Below, one piece after another: positions 53,622 through 61,511 of a DNA stretch of 64,000 bases (its first letter is position 1; the number at the start of each line of letters is the position of its first letter). The stretch lies in assembly GCF_041379945.2 (NCBI RefSeq), contig NZ_JBFTXJ020000017.1, positions 1 through 64,000 of the forward strand, written 5' to 3'. The DNA comes from Aneurinibacillus sp. REN35. Lineage in GTDB: Bacteria; Bacillota; Bacilli; Aneurinibacillales; Aneurinibacillaceae. The notes below the pieces were generated by a model. The model was not told the origin of the DNA, searched no databases, and was given only the letters and a program-made list of their open reading frames with translations. Position numbers and translations under genes: made by a program.

Positions 53622-54077
53622 ATGTCAGAAGTTGCAATTCGCAAGGCACGACTCATGGATGTTTCTGGTTTGACTTCTTTACTCTATGGATACCTTGCGT
53701 TTTACAAGCGACCAATTCCACCTGAAGAGAGAATAAAAGAAATGATTACGCATCTCGTACATCATCCAGAGGAGGGGTTTCAGTTAGTCGCAGAAGAGGA
53801 TGGAAGGTTACTTGGCTTTACTACGGTAAATGCGATTTGGAGCACAACGCGCATGCAGAAAATAGCCCTACTGAACGATCTATTTATAGATCCGCAACAC
53901 AGGAGAAAGGGGATTGGTGAAGCGTTATTAACATCGGCAATTCAACTGGCAAAAGAAAAAGGATATCCGTTGGTTCGACTATTAACAGCAGCCGACAATA
54001 GTACTGCCCAATCCCTATATGATAAGACCGGGGGAAATGCTCCTGGCTGGAAGGTATATGACTACCCTTTAGAATGA
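53622..54077 (+). CDS. GNAT family N-acetyltransferase
   Basis: 151 residues. The acetyl-CoA loop reads NDLFIDPQHRRKGIGEALLTSAI (about 86-108) and the C-terminal part NSTAQSLYDKTGG is typical of the family. ATG follows gaggaggagaaag. The sigma-54 promoter with a direct repeat suggests that expression depends on an activator encoded elsewhere. Substrate unknown. Confidence 0.88.
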   Translation: MSEVAIRKARLMDVSGLTSLLYGYLAFYKRPIPPEERIKEMITHLVHHPEEGFQLVAEEDGRLLGFTTVNAIWSTTRMQKIALLNDLFIDPQHRRKGIGEALLTSAIQLAKEKGYPLVRLLTAADNSTAQSLYDKTGGNAPGWKVYDYPLE

Positions 54078-54106
54078 TATCTTTTAAAGCATAATAAAAT
54101 TATGTA

Positions 54107-54137
54107 CAAGGCCGTCCCAAAAGAGGGAGCGGCCTTT
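54107..54137. terminator. Hairpin between convergent GNAT and small basic protein genes
   Basis: aaggccgtccc and gggagcggcctt pair (one mismatch) around aaaagag. It can serve both strands. Confidence 0.7.
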
Positions 54138-54142
54138 GCTGT

Positions 54143-54253
54143 CTAGTGGCTGCGATGACGACGGCAGCGAACAACTACGATTCGGTTTCTGCAGCGAAAC
54201 ACTACACTTTGACCAGGTCTCAGTGTAACGACTTGTACAGGGCGACGACGCAT
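54143..54253 (-). CDS. 36-residue arginine-rich protein
   Basis: Minus-strand ATG 54253 with a near-ideal ribosome site (aggaggtgattgtt). The product begins MRRRPVQVVTLRPGQSVV and ends RCRRHRSH: about one third Arg or His, two cysteines, hydrophobic VV/IVVV stretches between. A terminator hairpin follows its stop directly. Promoter-distance DNA upstream is short. I do not recognise it; a small spore or nucleic-acid-binding protein are possibilities. The overlapping longer frame without a good site is rejected. Confidence 0.62.
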   Translation of the reverse strand: MRRRPVQVVTLRPGQSVVFRCRNRIVVVRCRRHRSH

Positions 54254-54362
54254 AACAATCACCTCCTGTCATGCGACATACAACATCTTATGTATAGGGA
54301 GGGACGTTTGTATGGACAAGTATCATAGGGAAAAGCGCCTTTTTTAAAGGAGGTGGATAACT

Positions 54363-54518
54363 ATGGAAAAAGATGTGCTTTGTGAAGTAAATAACTGTAC
54401 GTATTGGGGAAATGGAAACAGATGCAATGCAGATGAAATCTATGTAGTAAGCCACAAAGGCAAGCAGGCTTCTACAACAGAAGAAACGGACTGTAAGACG
54501 TTTCAGCCCGGTATGTAA
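54363..54518 (+). CDS. DUF1540 domain protein
   Basis: 51 residues with the four-cysteine pattern of DUF1540: LCEVNNCTYW, NRCNADEI and ETDCKTFQP. ATG follows aaaggaggtggataact. These small metal-binding-like proteins are common in Bacillales and often occur in sporulating cells; function unknown. A terminator follows. Confidence 0.82.
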   Translation: MEKDVLCEVNNCTYWGNGNRCNADEIYVVSHKGKQASTTEETDCKTFQPGM

Positions 54519-54527
54519 AAACGTTGT

Positions 54528-54557
54528 AAAGCCGCCGGTTCAAGCGGCTTTACTTTT
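54528..54557 (+). terminator. Terminator after the DUF1540 gene
   Basis: aaagccgc pairs with gcggcttt around cggttcaa, followed by actttttaa. Confidence 0.78.
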
Positions 54558-54568
54558 TAAGCGCTATG

Positions 54569-54883
54569 TTATGAAATCAACTTCAAGCCGACAGCTGCAC
54601 CAAGAACCAAAAGAATGAACAGCATTCGGCGCCAGTCTTTTGACTCCCCGTACAGCAACATCCCAAGAATAGCGCCCCCCGCTGCGCCAATTCCTGTCCA
54701 GACGGCATAGGCGGTTCCCATTGGCAGTGTCTTCATAGCCAATGCAAGGAACAAAAAGCTAGCGCTAAATCCGGCCAGCATCATTACGAATGCCTGCCAG
54801 TTTCTGTCCCTGTGCAATTTATTGATCATAGCAACGCCCGTCATCTCAAAGATTCCGGCGAAGATAAGATAGATCCAGGCCAT
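54569..54883 (-). CDS. SMR family transporter, second subunit of a guanidinium exporter pair
   Basis: 104 residues, four helices. The active glutamate lies in IYLIFAGIFEMTGVAMI (near 14), and GTAYAVWTGIGAAGGAILGMLLYGE is the SMR signature. Its ATG overlaps the stop of the paired gene by one base (TAATG), so both halves are made together as a heterodimer (YkkCD type). The guanidine-I riboswitch upstream makes guanidinium export (Gdx) the likely job. Confidence 0.9.
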   Translation of the reverse strand: MAWIYLIFAGIFEMTGVAMINKLHRDRNWQAFVMMLAGFSASFLFLALAMKTLPMGTAYAVWTGIGAAGGAILGMLLYGESKDWRRMLFILLVLGAAVGLKLIS

Positions 54884-55230
54884 TATGAAGCACCTCCTTT
54901 AGGCTGCTGTTCGTTCTCTTTCGTCACCATTTTCAGACCAATAACACCGACTAGTAACAGAAGAATAAGGAGCAGCTTTGCGGTTTTGAGCGGCTCACCA
55001 AAGAAAACAATTTCAGAAAACACAGTGCCAGCGGTTCCTAGGCCAACGAAAACCGCATAGACCGTACCAACCGGAAGTTTTTCACCGGCCATAATCATAA
55101 GGTAGAAGCTGATAAGGATTGCGATCCCGGTTCCGAGCCATGTCCATATATCATTGGCGTGCTTAAGTCCGACCACCCAAAATACTTCAAAAAATGCAGC
55201 AATAAAAACTTTTGTCCATTCCCAATTCAT
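54883..55230 (-). CDS. SMR family transporter, first subunit of a guanidinium exporter pair
   Basis: 115 residues, four helices. The active glutamate is in [18 protein letters not shown] (near 16) with the SMR block [27 protein letters not shown]. The W and xxG residues around the glutamate fit the Gdx subtype, which exchanges guanidinium for protons. ATG follows ggaaaaac, a weak site. It is first in the transcript behind the guanidine riboswitch. Confidence 0.9.
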   Translation of the reverse strand: MNWEWTKVFIAAFFEVFWVVGLKHANDIWTWLGTGIAILISFYLMIMAGEKLPVGTVYAVFVGLGTAGTVFSEIVFFGEPLKTAKLLLILLLLVGVIGLKMVTKENEQQPKGGAS

Positions 55231-55287
55231 ATGGTGTTTTTCCTTTCAAGATGATTTGTCTGTTGTACTACATAAATCAGATCGATA

Positions 55288-55336
55288 AAAAGCCCGGGAG
55301 ATGTCCTTGTACACAAGGCAATCTCCCGGGCTTTTA
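55288..55336 (-). terminator. Terminator of the guanidine riboswitch
   Basis: On the minus strand aagcccgggagat pairs with atctcccgggctt, followed by ttt. The stem shares its 5' side with the end of the aptamer, as in other ykkC switches. Confidence 0.88.
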
Positions 55337-55412
55337 TCCCTCCGTGGCACGGCGCGGCCGTGAGTTTTCTCTCGGACCAGGCCGATGATAGCATCGCGGA
55401 ACCCTAGAAAAC
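55337..55412 (-). ncRNA. Guanidine-I (ykkC) riboswitch
   Basis: The minus strand carries the ykkC consensus blocks ctagggttccgcg, cctggtccgagag and gccacggagggataaaagccc in order. Guanidinium binding prevents terminator formation and turns on the two SMR genes about 100 bp downstream. Confidence 0.95.
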
Positions 55413-55458
55413 ATGACGTGTTGATACAGTTGTGATTGTAGCGTACACAGCAGCAGTC

Positions 55459-55581
55459 TTATTGCTCAGGTCGCTGCTTTTTCTTATCTTTCCGGCTGAG
55501 AATAAAGCCGATAATGAGACCGACGATAATGATCAGTAGAATGGCTCCGGCTGTGCCAAAAGCTAAATAAATCATGCCCAT
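55459..55581 (-). CDS. 40-residue single-helix membrane protein
   Basis: ATG 55581 follows aaggtgatatac. The product has one long hydrophobic helix (IYLAFGTAGAILLIIIVGLI) followed by a basic tail ILSRKDKKKQRPEQ. It lies between an inverted-repeat leader and the guanidine riboswitch on the same strand. I do not recognise it; real-gene evidence is the ribosome site and the typical helix-plus-positive-tail design. Confidence 0.6.
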   Translation of the reverse strand: MGMIYLAFGTAGAILLIIIVGLIIGFILSRKDKKKQRPEQ

Positions 55582-55621
55582 GTATATCACCTTATTTTGT
55601 ATAAAATCGTTCGCCGCCTAT

Positions 55622-55662
55622 ACACGAACTCGTCTCTACACTTTAAGTGTAGGTTTTCGTGT
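55622..55662. promoter_or_regulatory. Nested inverted repeats between divergent genes
   Basis: Inner palindrome ctacactttaagtgtag (55636-55652, perfect) inside outer arms acacgaa (55622-55628) and ttcgtgt (55656-55662). It lies between the 40-residue gene and the CopC gene. It may be an operator for the copper cluster or a hairpin in the small gene's leader. Confidence 0.5.
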
Positions 55663-55795
55663 TAGAATAGTCAAGGATGATGATAATATTAGAAAAGCAA
55701 AAAGTGTGGTACATACGATTTCACAGTTTACACACATGTTATTAGTATAATAAACATGAAAATTATACAAATTAGCAAAAGAGGAGTTGGAGATC

Positions 55796-56350
55796 ATGAA
55801 GAAAACAGTGTTTTTCACTGTCTTTCTGCTGATGCTGATGACCTCACAGGTCTTTGCGCATTCCCGTATTGAAAGCAGTTCGCCGCAGAATGGAGAAGTT
55901 GTAACAAAGCAAGTGCAGGAAATTGCTGTACAATTCAGCGCCAGTATTGAGCGTGTCAGCAAGCTGGAAGTTAAAAATGAACAGGGACAAACATTCGCGG
56001 TGCGCGATGTTCAAGCCAGCGGCAAATCGCTAAAAGCGACGCTGGACAAGCCGCTCCCGAATGGCAAGTATAAAGTGGAGTGGATGAACATTGGTGAGGA
56101 TGGACATTCCCTGCGCGGCGCCTTTTCTTTTGAAGTGAAGGCAGCGCCACAAGAAAAGCCGACCGAGCCGAAGGCGACCGAAGAGCCGGAACAGTCGCAG
56201 CAGCAAGAGCAACCGACGCCGCAGCCTTCAAATGCAGATACTGAAAATAGTGCAGGTGATAAAGGAACCTCTTCCTTTATGGCTGGCTTTATTATTATTG
56301 CCCTCTTGGTTGTCGGTCTTGTTGTATTTTTACTACGTAAAAAATCATAA
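55796..56350 (+). CDS. CopC-domain copper-binding protein with C-terminal membrane anchor
   Basis: 184 residues: signal peptide (to VFA, near 20), mature start HSRIESSSPQNG with the N-terminal histidine that binds copper in CopC proteins, the CopC beta-barrel (about 21-118), a Pro/Glu/Gln-rich linker, and a C-terminal helix (FIIIALLVVGLVVFLL) with basic tail. ATG 55796 follows gaggagttgg. It starts the copper/respiration gene cluster and has its own terminator. Confidence 0.9.
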   Translation: MKKTVFFTVFLLMLMTSQVFAHSRIESSSPQNGEVVTKQVQEIAVQFSASIERVSKLEVKNEQGQTFAVRDVQASGKSLKATLDKPLPNGKYKVEWMNIGEDGHSLRGAFSFEVKAAPQEKPTEPKATEEPEQSQQQEQPTPQPSNADTENSAGDKGTSSFMAGFIIIALLVVGLVVFLLRKKS

Positions 56351-56356
56351 ACCTCT

Positions 56357-56388
56357 TCCCCGTTTCGAGAAAACGGGGATTTTTTTTC
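56357..56388 (+). terminator. Terminator after the CopC gene
   Basis: tccccgttt and aaacgggga pair around cgaga, followed by T8. Confidence 0.88.
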
Positions 56389-56484
56389 GTATTCACCAAT
56401 CTGCCATAACTTCCGCACAAGTTGCACACATTTATTTACTACCATTTGTCATGTAGATAACAAAAATATAAGGAGTAAGAGAGA

Positions 56485-57093
56485 ATGAAGGGGAAAATAC
56501 TGCACAACCGATTTGCTGTACTTGCTTCATTAGTAATTATTGCGGTAATTGCCATCATACTGTATCAAAACTTTGGAGGGTATCGTACCCTTCCTGTCAT
56601 TGAGAAGGCACCGGCTTTTACGATGAAGGACATGTATGGTCAGCCGTTTTCGTTTGATAAATCAGAAGGAAGCGTTCGCCTAGTTTCGTTTCATTATGTG
56701 CGCTGCCCTGATGTTTGTCAGACGACGAACTTGAACTTAATTCGTATTCAACAAAAATTAAAGGAAGAGGGAGTGCTAGGTAAGGAAGCAGATCTTATTA
56801 CCATTACATTTGATCCGAAAAACGATACAGAAGATGTGCTGCAGAAGTATACGGCGGCGCGTAATATTCAGCCGGATGGCTGGACGTTTCTACGCGGCAC
56901 ACCACAACAAACCAAGCAAGTGCTTGATGGGTTCAAACTGTATGTACAGGATCAGGGAAACGGATTGCTTACCCACTCCAATGAACTGTTTCTTGTAGAT
57001 AAAGAGAGAAACATTCGTGCCATATATCAGATGGGAGACGGTATGGACAACGACAGAATTGTAGAAGATATGCTGGCACTGCTAGATGAATAG
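56485..57093 (+). CDS. SCO1/SenC family copper chaperone
   Basis: 202 residues with an N-terminal helix (about 8-28) and a thioredoxin-like fold. Copper ligands are visible: CPDVC (Cys near 73 and 77) and the histidine in LLTHSNELFLVD (near 162). SCO proteins assemble the CuA site of cytochrome c oxidase or deliver Cu to other enzymes. ATG follows ataaggagtaagaga. The next gene starts 17 bases later. Confidence 0.92.
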   Translation: MKGKILHNRFAVLASLVIIAVIAIILYQNFGGYRTLPVIEKAPAFTMKDMYGQPFSFDKSEGSVRLVSFHYVRCPDVCQTTNLNLIRIQQKLKEEGVLGKEADLITITFDPKNDTEDVLQKYTAARNIQPDGWTFLRGTPQQTKQVLDGFKLYVQDQGNGLLTHSNELFLVDKERNIRAIYQMGDGMDNDRIVEDMLALLDE

Positions 57094-57109
57094 GAAAGGA
57101 GCATGTGAA

Positions 57110-57511
57110 GTGAAAAAGGCAAGCATGATGATGAGTGTGGTACTGATCTTCGCTATGACGCTGCTGTCCGGCTGCGGTCAGAATGCGCAGCCGCAGGAGA
57201 GACAAAAGCCGATGCCGATCGCCGTGTCACTGAAGCTGGACCCTGCGGCGGTCAACGTCAATAAAGCGGTGCGCATTTCTGTTGTCGTTACACAAAATGG
57301 AGCACCTGTCAGCGATGCGGAGGAAGTGAAGTTCGAGATCGGGCAGGGCGATAAAAAGAATGTGCAGATGATTCCTGCGCAAAAGACCGAAGAGGGAACG
57401 TACGCCATCGAGCATACGTTTACAGCATCCGGCTCCTATTACGTTATGTACCATGTGACGGCTCGCGGCATGCACAGCATGGATAAGACGGACATTGAAG
57501 TGCGTCCATAA
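57110..57511 (+). CDS. YtkA-like/FixH-type lipoprotein
   Basis: 133 residues. Lipobox LLSGCG (Cys near 20), then an immunoglobulin-like YtkA domain (VSLKLDPAAVNVNKAVRISVVVTQNGAPVSDAEEVKFEI, and a C-terminal YYVMYHVTARGMHSM with Met/His residues able to bind Cu). Start GTG 57110 after aaaggagc. YtkA-like proteins occur with Sco and Cu-oxidase genes. Role in extracytoplasmic copper delivery is likely. Confidence 0.83.
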   Translation: MKKASMMMSVVLIFAMTLLSGCGQNAQPQERQKPMPIAVSLKLDPAAVNVNKAVRISVVVTQNGAPVSDAEEVKFEIGQGDKKNVQMIPAQKTEEGTYAIEHTFTASGSYYVMYHVTARGMHSMDKTDIEVRP

Positions 57512-57634
57512 CCGCCCACGTATGGATGTACGGCCTCACACTTCTTTCACAAATACCACACGAGATGCACAAATGTCTTTCGTATAATAAGGCGGGCGGG
57601 ACGTATCATTTTATAAAAAAGGATGCTGGAGGGG

Positions 57635-58882
57635 ATGTTTATAAAAAGGGTGGTTGTGCTGCTTGTGCTGATCCTGCTGTTTTGCATGACGCCGTCTGGA
57701 CATGCGGAATCGAATGCACCGTCACTGCAGCAGATGCTTACACAGGCCGAGCCGGGAGAGACGCTTGTTGTGCCGGCCGGCATCTATCACGGGCCGGTCA
57801 CGATTACGAAGCCAATTGTGCTGCGCGCAGAGCCCGGTGCAATTATAGAAGGCAATGGTAGCGGAAGCGTAGTAACGATTGCTGCAGACGACGTAACGGT
57901 AGAAGGGTTCACCATCCGGCACGGCGGTCAGAATAGCTCTGCACATGACGCTGGGGTGAAGGTGCAGGGGGCGCGTGTGCTCATAAAGGATAACCGATTG
58001 GAGTATACGCTGTTCGGTGTGCATCTACACAGATCATCGGCTTCTCATATTATAGGCAACCGCATTGAGGGAAGCACGGAGACGTCGGTTGCGAAGCGGG
58101 GCAATGGTATTCATATCACAGCAGGCGGAAGTCATATGATCGAGCGCAATGAGATAGCGCATGTACAAGATGGTGTGTACTTTGATCAGACAACAGGGAA
58201 CACGGTACAGCACAATACGGTTGATCGCTCTCGCTACGGGTATCATGTGATGTTTTCCGATCATAATCGCATCACAGCCAACGAAACAAAGAACAGTATT
58301 GTGGGCGCCATGGTAATGGCCGCCAATGACATTACTGTGCGGGACAATGCGTTTCATCATCAAATGGATGTACAGGGATATGGAATATTTCTATATGATG
58401 TACAAGCCAGCAGCGTGTATGGCAATCATATTTTTAATAACACAATCGGAATTGCACTCGATATGGTGGAGAGGACACAGTTGGAGCGGAATAAGATTGC
58501 GCATAATGCGGTAGGCGTGAAACGAATGGGTGAGGTAGAAGATACGCACCTGAGAGAGAATGTGCTTATCGGGAATGTGCGCCAGATTGGCGGGGATGTG
58601 AGCTGGTCATCGGACGTATGGAGCAGGGATTCGGTCGGCAACTATTGGGATGATTACCGTGGTTGGGATTTTAACAAGGATGGGATAGGAGATGGGGCAT
58701 ACCGCATGGCGGCTGATATGCAGCAGGTGTTTGAGAAGCACCCGTTCCTCGGTATTTTTTATGCCAGTCCCCTTCACCAATTGCTCGACCACATGGCGGC
58801 TGATTATCCGGTGTTCGATGAGCATCCGCTAATGGATATACCGCTTGCAGAAGAGAATCAGTCGAAAAAGGAGAATATATAA
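57635..58882 (+). CDS. nosD: NosD-type copper/maturation protein (parallel beta-helix)
   Basis: About 415 residues: signal peptide (to GHA, near 25) and a series of beta-helix repeats (VEGFTIRHGG, HIIGNRIEGS, IERNEIAHVQDGVYFDQTTGN, ITANETKNSIVGAMV). The family is NosD, which with NosF and NosY matures the CuZ centre of nitrous oxide reductase. Start ATG 57635 close after gctggaggg; ATG 57623 is an alternative. It is followed by nosL, nosY and nosF in one operon. Confidence 0.88.
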   Translation: MFIKRVVVLLVLILLFCMTPSGHAESNAPSLQQMLTQAEPGETLVVPAGIYHGPVTITKPIVLRAEPGAIIEGNGSGSVVTIAADDVTVEGFTIRHGGQNSSAHDAGVKVQGARVLIKDNRLEYTLFGVHLHRSSASHIIGNRIEGSTETSVAKRGNGIHITAGGSHMIERNEIAHVQDGVYFDQTTGNTVQHNTVDRSRYGYHVMFSDHNRITANETKNSIVGAMVMAANDITVRDNAFHHQMDVQGYGIFLYDVQASSVYGNHIFNNTIGIALDMVERTQLERNKIAHNAVGVKRMGEVEDTHLRENVLIGNVRQIGGDVSWSSDVWSRDSVGNYWDDYRGWDFNKDGIGDGAYRMAADMQQVFEKHPFLGIFYASPLHQLLDHMAADYPVFDEHPLMDIPLAEENQSKKENI

Positions 58883-58883
58883 A

Positions 58884-59423
58884 ATGAGAAAACTACGAAA
58901 AAAAAGCTGGTTGTTTGTTGGTACAATGATGGTGTTCATGCTTGTGCTTGCAGCTTGCGGAAAACAAGAGAGCGTGCAGCCACAACCTGTTGATGAGGCG
59001 GTTGATACGTGCGCAAAATGCCATATGGCCGTAAAAAATAACGGATATGCTGCCCAGTATGTAACAGAGGACGGGAAGAGCGTCAAGTTTGATGATATTG
59101 GCTGCCTGCATAAGCATACAGCAGCTCACACAGAAGAAAAGATTGCGGACATGTTTGTTCAGGATAGCGGCACGAAGGATTGGGTTTCGCTAAAAGACGC
59201 ATCCTACGTATATGCGATGGACGTGCCGACACCGATGGGATACGGCATTCACGCATTTAAGGATAAAGCGGATGCTGAAACGTTTGTGAAAGAAAAAGGC
59301 GTTGGAGAGCTTTTGGCATATGACCAGCTGCAAAAGCATGAGTGGAAGATGGACAAAAGCAAAATGATGCCGCATGAAGGCATGAAGCATGGAGAGATGA
59401 AAGAGGGCGAACATAAGCAATGA
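58884..59423 (+). CDS. nosL: NosL family copper-binding lipoprotein
   Basis: 179 residues with a lipobox (LVLAACG, Cys near 24) and the NosL metal region DTCAKCHMAV (about 45-54). The DDIGCLHKH segment and a Met/His-rich C-terminus (KMMPHEGMKHGEMKEGEHKQ) may also hold copper. NosL delivers Cu(I) to the Nos apparatus. ATG 58884 follows aaaaaggagaata, one base after the nosD stop; its own stop overlaps nosY. Confidence 0.88.
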   Translation: MRKLRKKSWLFVGTMMVFMLVLAACGKQESVQPQPVDEAVDTCAKCHMAVKNNGYAAQYVTEDGKSVKFDDIGCLHKHTAAHTEEKIADMFVQDSGTKDWVSLKDASYVYAMDVPTPMGYGIHAFKDKADAETFVKEKGVGELLAYDQLQKHEWKMDKSKMMPHEGMKHGEMKEGEHKQ

Positions 59424-60265
59424 GACAAGCGGCCACAGATTTTCGCCGCATTTTGGCTGTGAGTAGCTACGAGTGGCAGATTATGCTGCGCAGTCGCTGG
59501 CTCGCAGCCTTTGCCCTGTTATTTGCTGTACTTGGCGCATTGCTGTTCTATTGGAATGAGACGTTATTTATGAACGGAGCGGCACAGGGACTTACCCGCC
59601 AATCGATGCTGTTGGTCAATATGCTGCTTCAGCTTGTGCCGCTTATGGGTCTGCTGTTATCGTCCCTCTCGCTTTCAGGCGAGCGCAGTGACGGGATGAC
59701 GCGGCTGCTTCGCACATATCCGCTGACGGATTGGCAGTATGTAGCAGGGAAGTTTCTTGGACTTGTTCTGGCATTTCTTTGTGCCATATTGGCAGGTGTT
59801 GTGGTGGTATACGTTGGTACCGCTCTTCTGGGGTGGAGCGGAGGGGTACGAGCTGTAAGTACGCTGCTTCTCACAAGTGTTCCGCTCGTCGCCGCATTTA
59901 CAGCGGTTGGGCTATGGCTGGGCAGTTGGGTGAAGAGTCGGCTGCAGGCTGTAGCAGGCAGCTTATTGCTATGGTTCTTCTTTGTTTATCTATACGGCAT
60001 GTTGACTATGTCGGTGCTACCAACTCTGCCGCGTATTATACAGGAACCGGTGCTGGCCGGTCTGCTTATGCTGAACCCTGTGGAGACGGTGCGTATTGCC
60101 ACCGTTTTTTGGCAGGGGCAGGGGTATTTATATGGACCGACCTTTTATTATTGGGAGCAGGCAATTCGTACACCTGGCGGCATCGCAGGCGCGATGGTGC
60201 TTCTCATGCTTTATATGAGCATACCGCTGCTGCTTGCGTCTCGTACAATAAGGAAGGGAGCGTAG
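59420..60265 (+). CDS. nosY: ABC transporter permease NosY-like
   Basis: 281 residues, six helices, ABC-2 type. The N-terminal ILAVSSYEWQIMLRSRWLAAFALLF and the SLSLSGERSDGMTRLLRTYPLTDWQYVAGKFLG loop match NosY proteins. It overlaps nosL by four bases (ATGA) and pairs with the ATPase directly downstream. Confidence 0.87.
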   Translation: MRQAATDFRRILAVSSYEWQIMLRSRWLAAFALLFAVLGALLFYWNETLFMNGAAQGLTRQSMLLVNMLLQLVPLMGLLLSSLSLSGERSDGMTRLLRTYPLTDWQYVAGKFLGLVLAFLCAILAGVVVVYVGTALLGWSGGVRAVSTLLLTSVPLVAAFTAVGLWLGSWVKSRLQAVAGSLLLWFFFVYLYGMLTMSVLPTLPRIIQEPVLAGLLMLNPVETVRIATVFWQGQGYLYGPTFYYWEQAIRTPGGIAGAMVLLMLYMSIPLLLASRTIRKGA

Positions 60266-60269
60266 TGTA

Positions 60270-60965
60270 ATGATTCAACTGCATGATATTAGCAAATCAT
60301 ATGGCAAGAGGATTGCACTGCACCCGCTTACAGCAAGCATCGAATCAGGTACGTGCCTTGCGTTATGTGGGGGGAACGGAGCGGGAAAAAGTACGCTGCT
60401 CTCCCTTCTGGCAGGCATGAGTCAGTCAAGCAGCGGACAGGTTACAGGTATTGATAGGCAAAGCATTGGATATATGCCTGATTCCCTACAGATTGCGCCG
60501 GGCGTGAGTGCTCGTAGGTGGCTGTTATATCTGGCACAGCTAAAAGGGACGGACAAGAAAGAAGTGGACGAAGCATTAGAGAAAGTCGGTCTTGCGAAAG
60601 TAGCGGATCAAGAGCCGTCTACATACTCGCGCGGCATGATGCAGCGCCTGTTATTTGCGCAGATGATTATGCACAAGCCGCATGTCATGTTGATGGATGA
60701 ACCGGGGAATGGCCTTGATCCCTTCTGGGTGGAGGAATGGAAGCAGTGGCTTGCTGCGTACCGTGAACAGGGGGTAACCATCATCTTTTCCTCGCATCTG
60801 CTTCAGGATGTATTGGCGGTCGCAGACCGAGTTTGGCTGATGCATGGAGGACGGCTGCTTGAGGATGAAGCTGTCGATGCTTGGCTTAAGGACTCGCGTC
60901 CGGCAGAGCAGCGTTTTCTTGAAGTTATGGCAAAAGCACATACGATACCACAGGTGAAAAAATGA
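60270..60965 (+). CDS. nosF: ABC transporter ATP-binding protein NosF-like
   Basis: 231 residues with Walker A GGNGAGKST, signature YSRGMMQR, Walker B VMLMDEPGNGLDP and the H-loop SSHLLQD. It powers the NosY permease; in Nos systems the pair acts with NosD in CuZ assembly, supplying a sulfur species. ATG follows the ribosome site in the end of nosY, 4 bases after its stop. Confidence 0.88.
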   Translation: MIQLHDISKSYGKRIALHPLTASIESGTCLALCGGNGAGKSTLLSLLAGMSQSSSGQVTGIDRQSIGYMPDSLQIAPGVSARRWLLYLAQLKGTDKKEVDEALEKVGLAKVADQEPSTYSRGMMQRLLFAQMIMHKPHVMLMDEPGNGLDPFWVEEWKQWLAAYREQGVTIIFSSHLLQDVLAVADRVWLMHGGRLLEDEAVDAWLKDSRPAEQRFLEVMAKAHTIPQVKK

Positions 60966-61480
60966 AGAAAAAAACAATTTTCGTATTACTTTTTATCCTT
61001 GGACTCATCGGTTATTCCTATTATACGAATGGAAGCTTCTTACGCGGGCAGGAAAAAGCCGAGGTTGGTTCCTATGCACCTACCTTTACGCTGACCGATA
61101 TCAACGGCAATGAGCGCAGGCTTAATGATCTGAATAAACCTGTACTCATCAATTTCTGGGCGTCTTGGTGCGGCCCATGCCAGCAGGAGACGCCGGACCT
61201 TGTCCGTTTGTATGATAAGTACAATGGAAAGTTCGAAATCGCTGCTGTCAATGTGACGATTAATGATAAAGAAGAGAATGCCCGCACATTCGCGCGTTCC
61301 TCTAACATGAATTTTCCGGTGTTGTTTGACCGGACGGGCGAGGTGGCAGAAACCTACCGCATTATGGGCCTGCCTACCAATGTGTTTGTTGATAAGGACG
61401 GCAAAATCATATACATTGCCAACGGTTTGTTGTCTCCGGAGACATTAGAAAAAAAGATCCAGGAGCTCATTGAATCATAA
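60962..61480 (+). CDS. TlpA/ResA-type thiol-disulfide oxidoreductase
   Basis: 172 residues with an N-terminal anchor helix and a thioredoxin fold with the active motif WASWCGPCQQETP (CxxC near 67-70). ResA/TlpA proteins reduce cysteines of apocytochromes or copper proteins. It overlaps nosF by four bases (ATGA), so it is co-translated with it. Confidence 0.92.
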   Translation: MKKKTIFVLLFILGLIGYSYYTNGSFLRGQEKAEVGSYAPTFTLTDINGNERRLNDLNKPVLINFWASWCGPCQQETPDLVRLYDKYNGKFEIAAVNVTINDKEENARTFARSSNMNFPVLFDRTGEVAETYRIMGLPTNVFVDKDGKIIYIANGLLSPETLEKKIQELIES

Positions 61481-61511
61481 TGCAGTGGATAGAGAAGGTA
61501 AGGAGAGAACG

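Noticed and set aside
54084-54272. 62-codon cysteine-containing frame on the minus strand, which could look like a toxin or bacteriocin
   Set aside because: It uses another frame over the 36-residue Arg-rich gene and runs through the terminator; the ribosome site fits the Arg-rich start at 54253 better.
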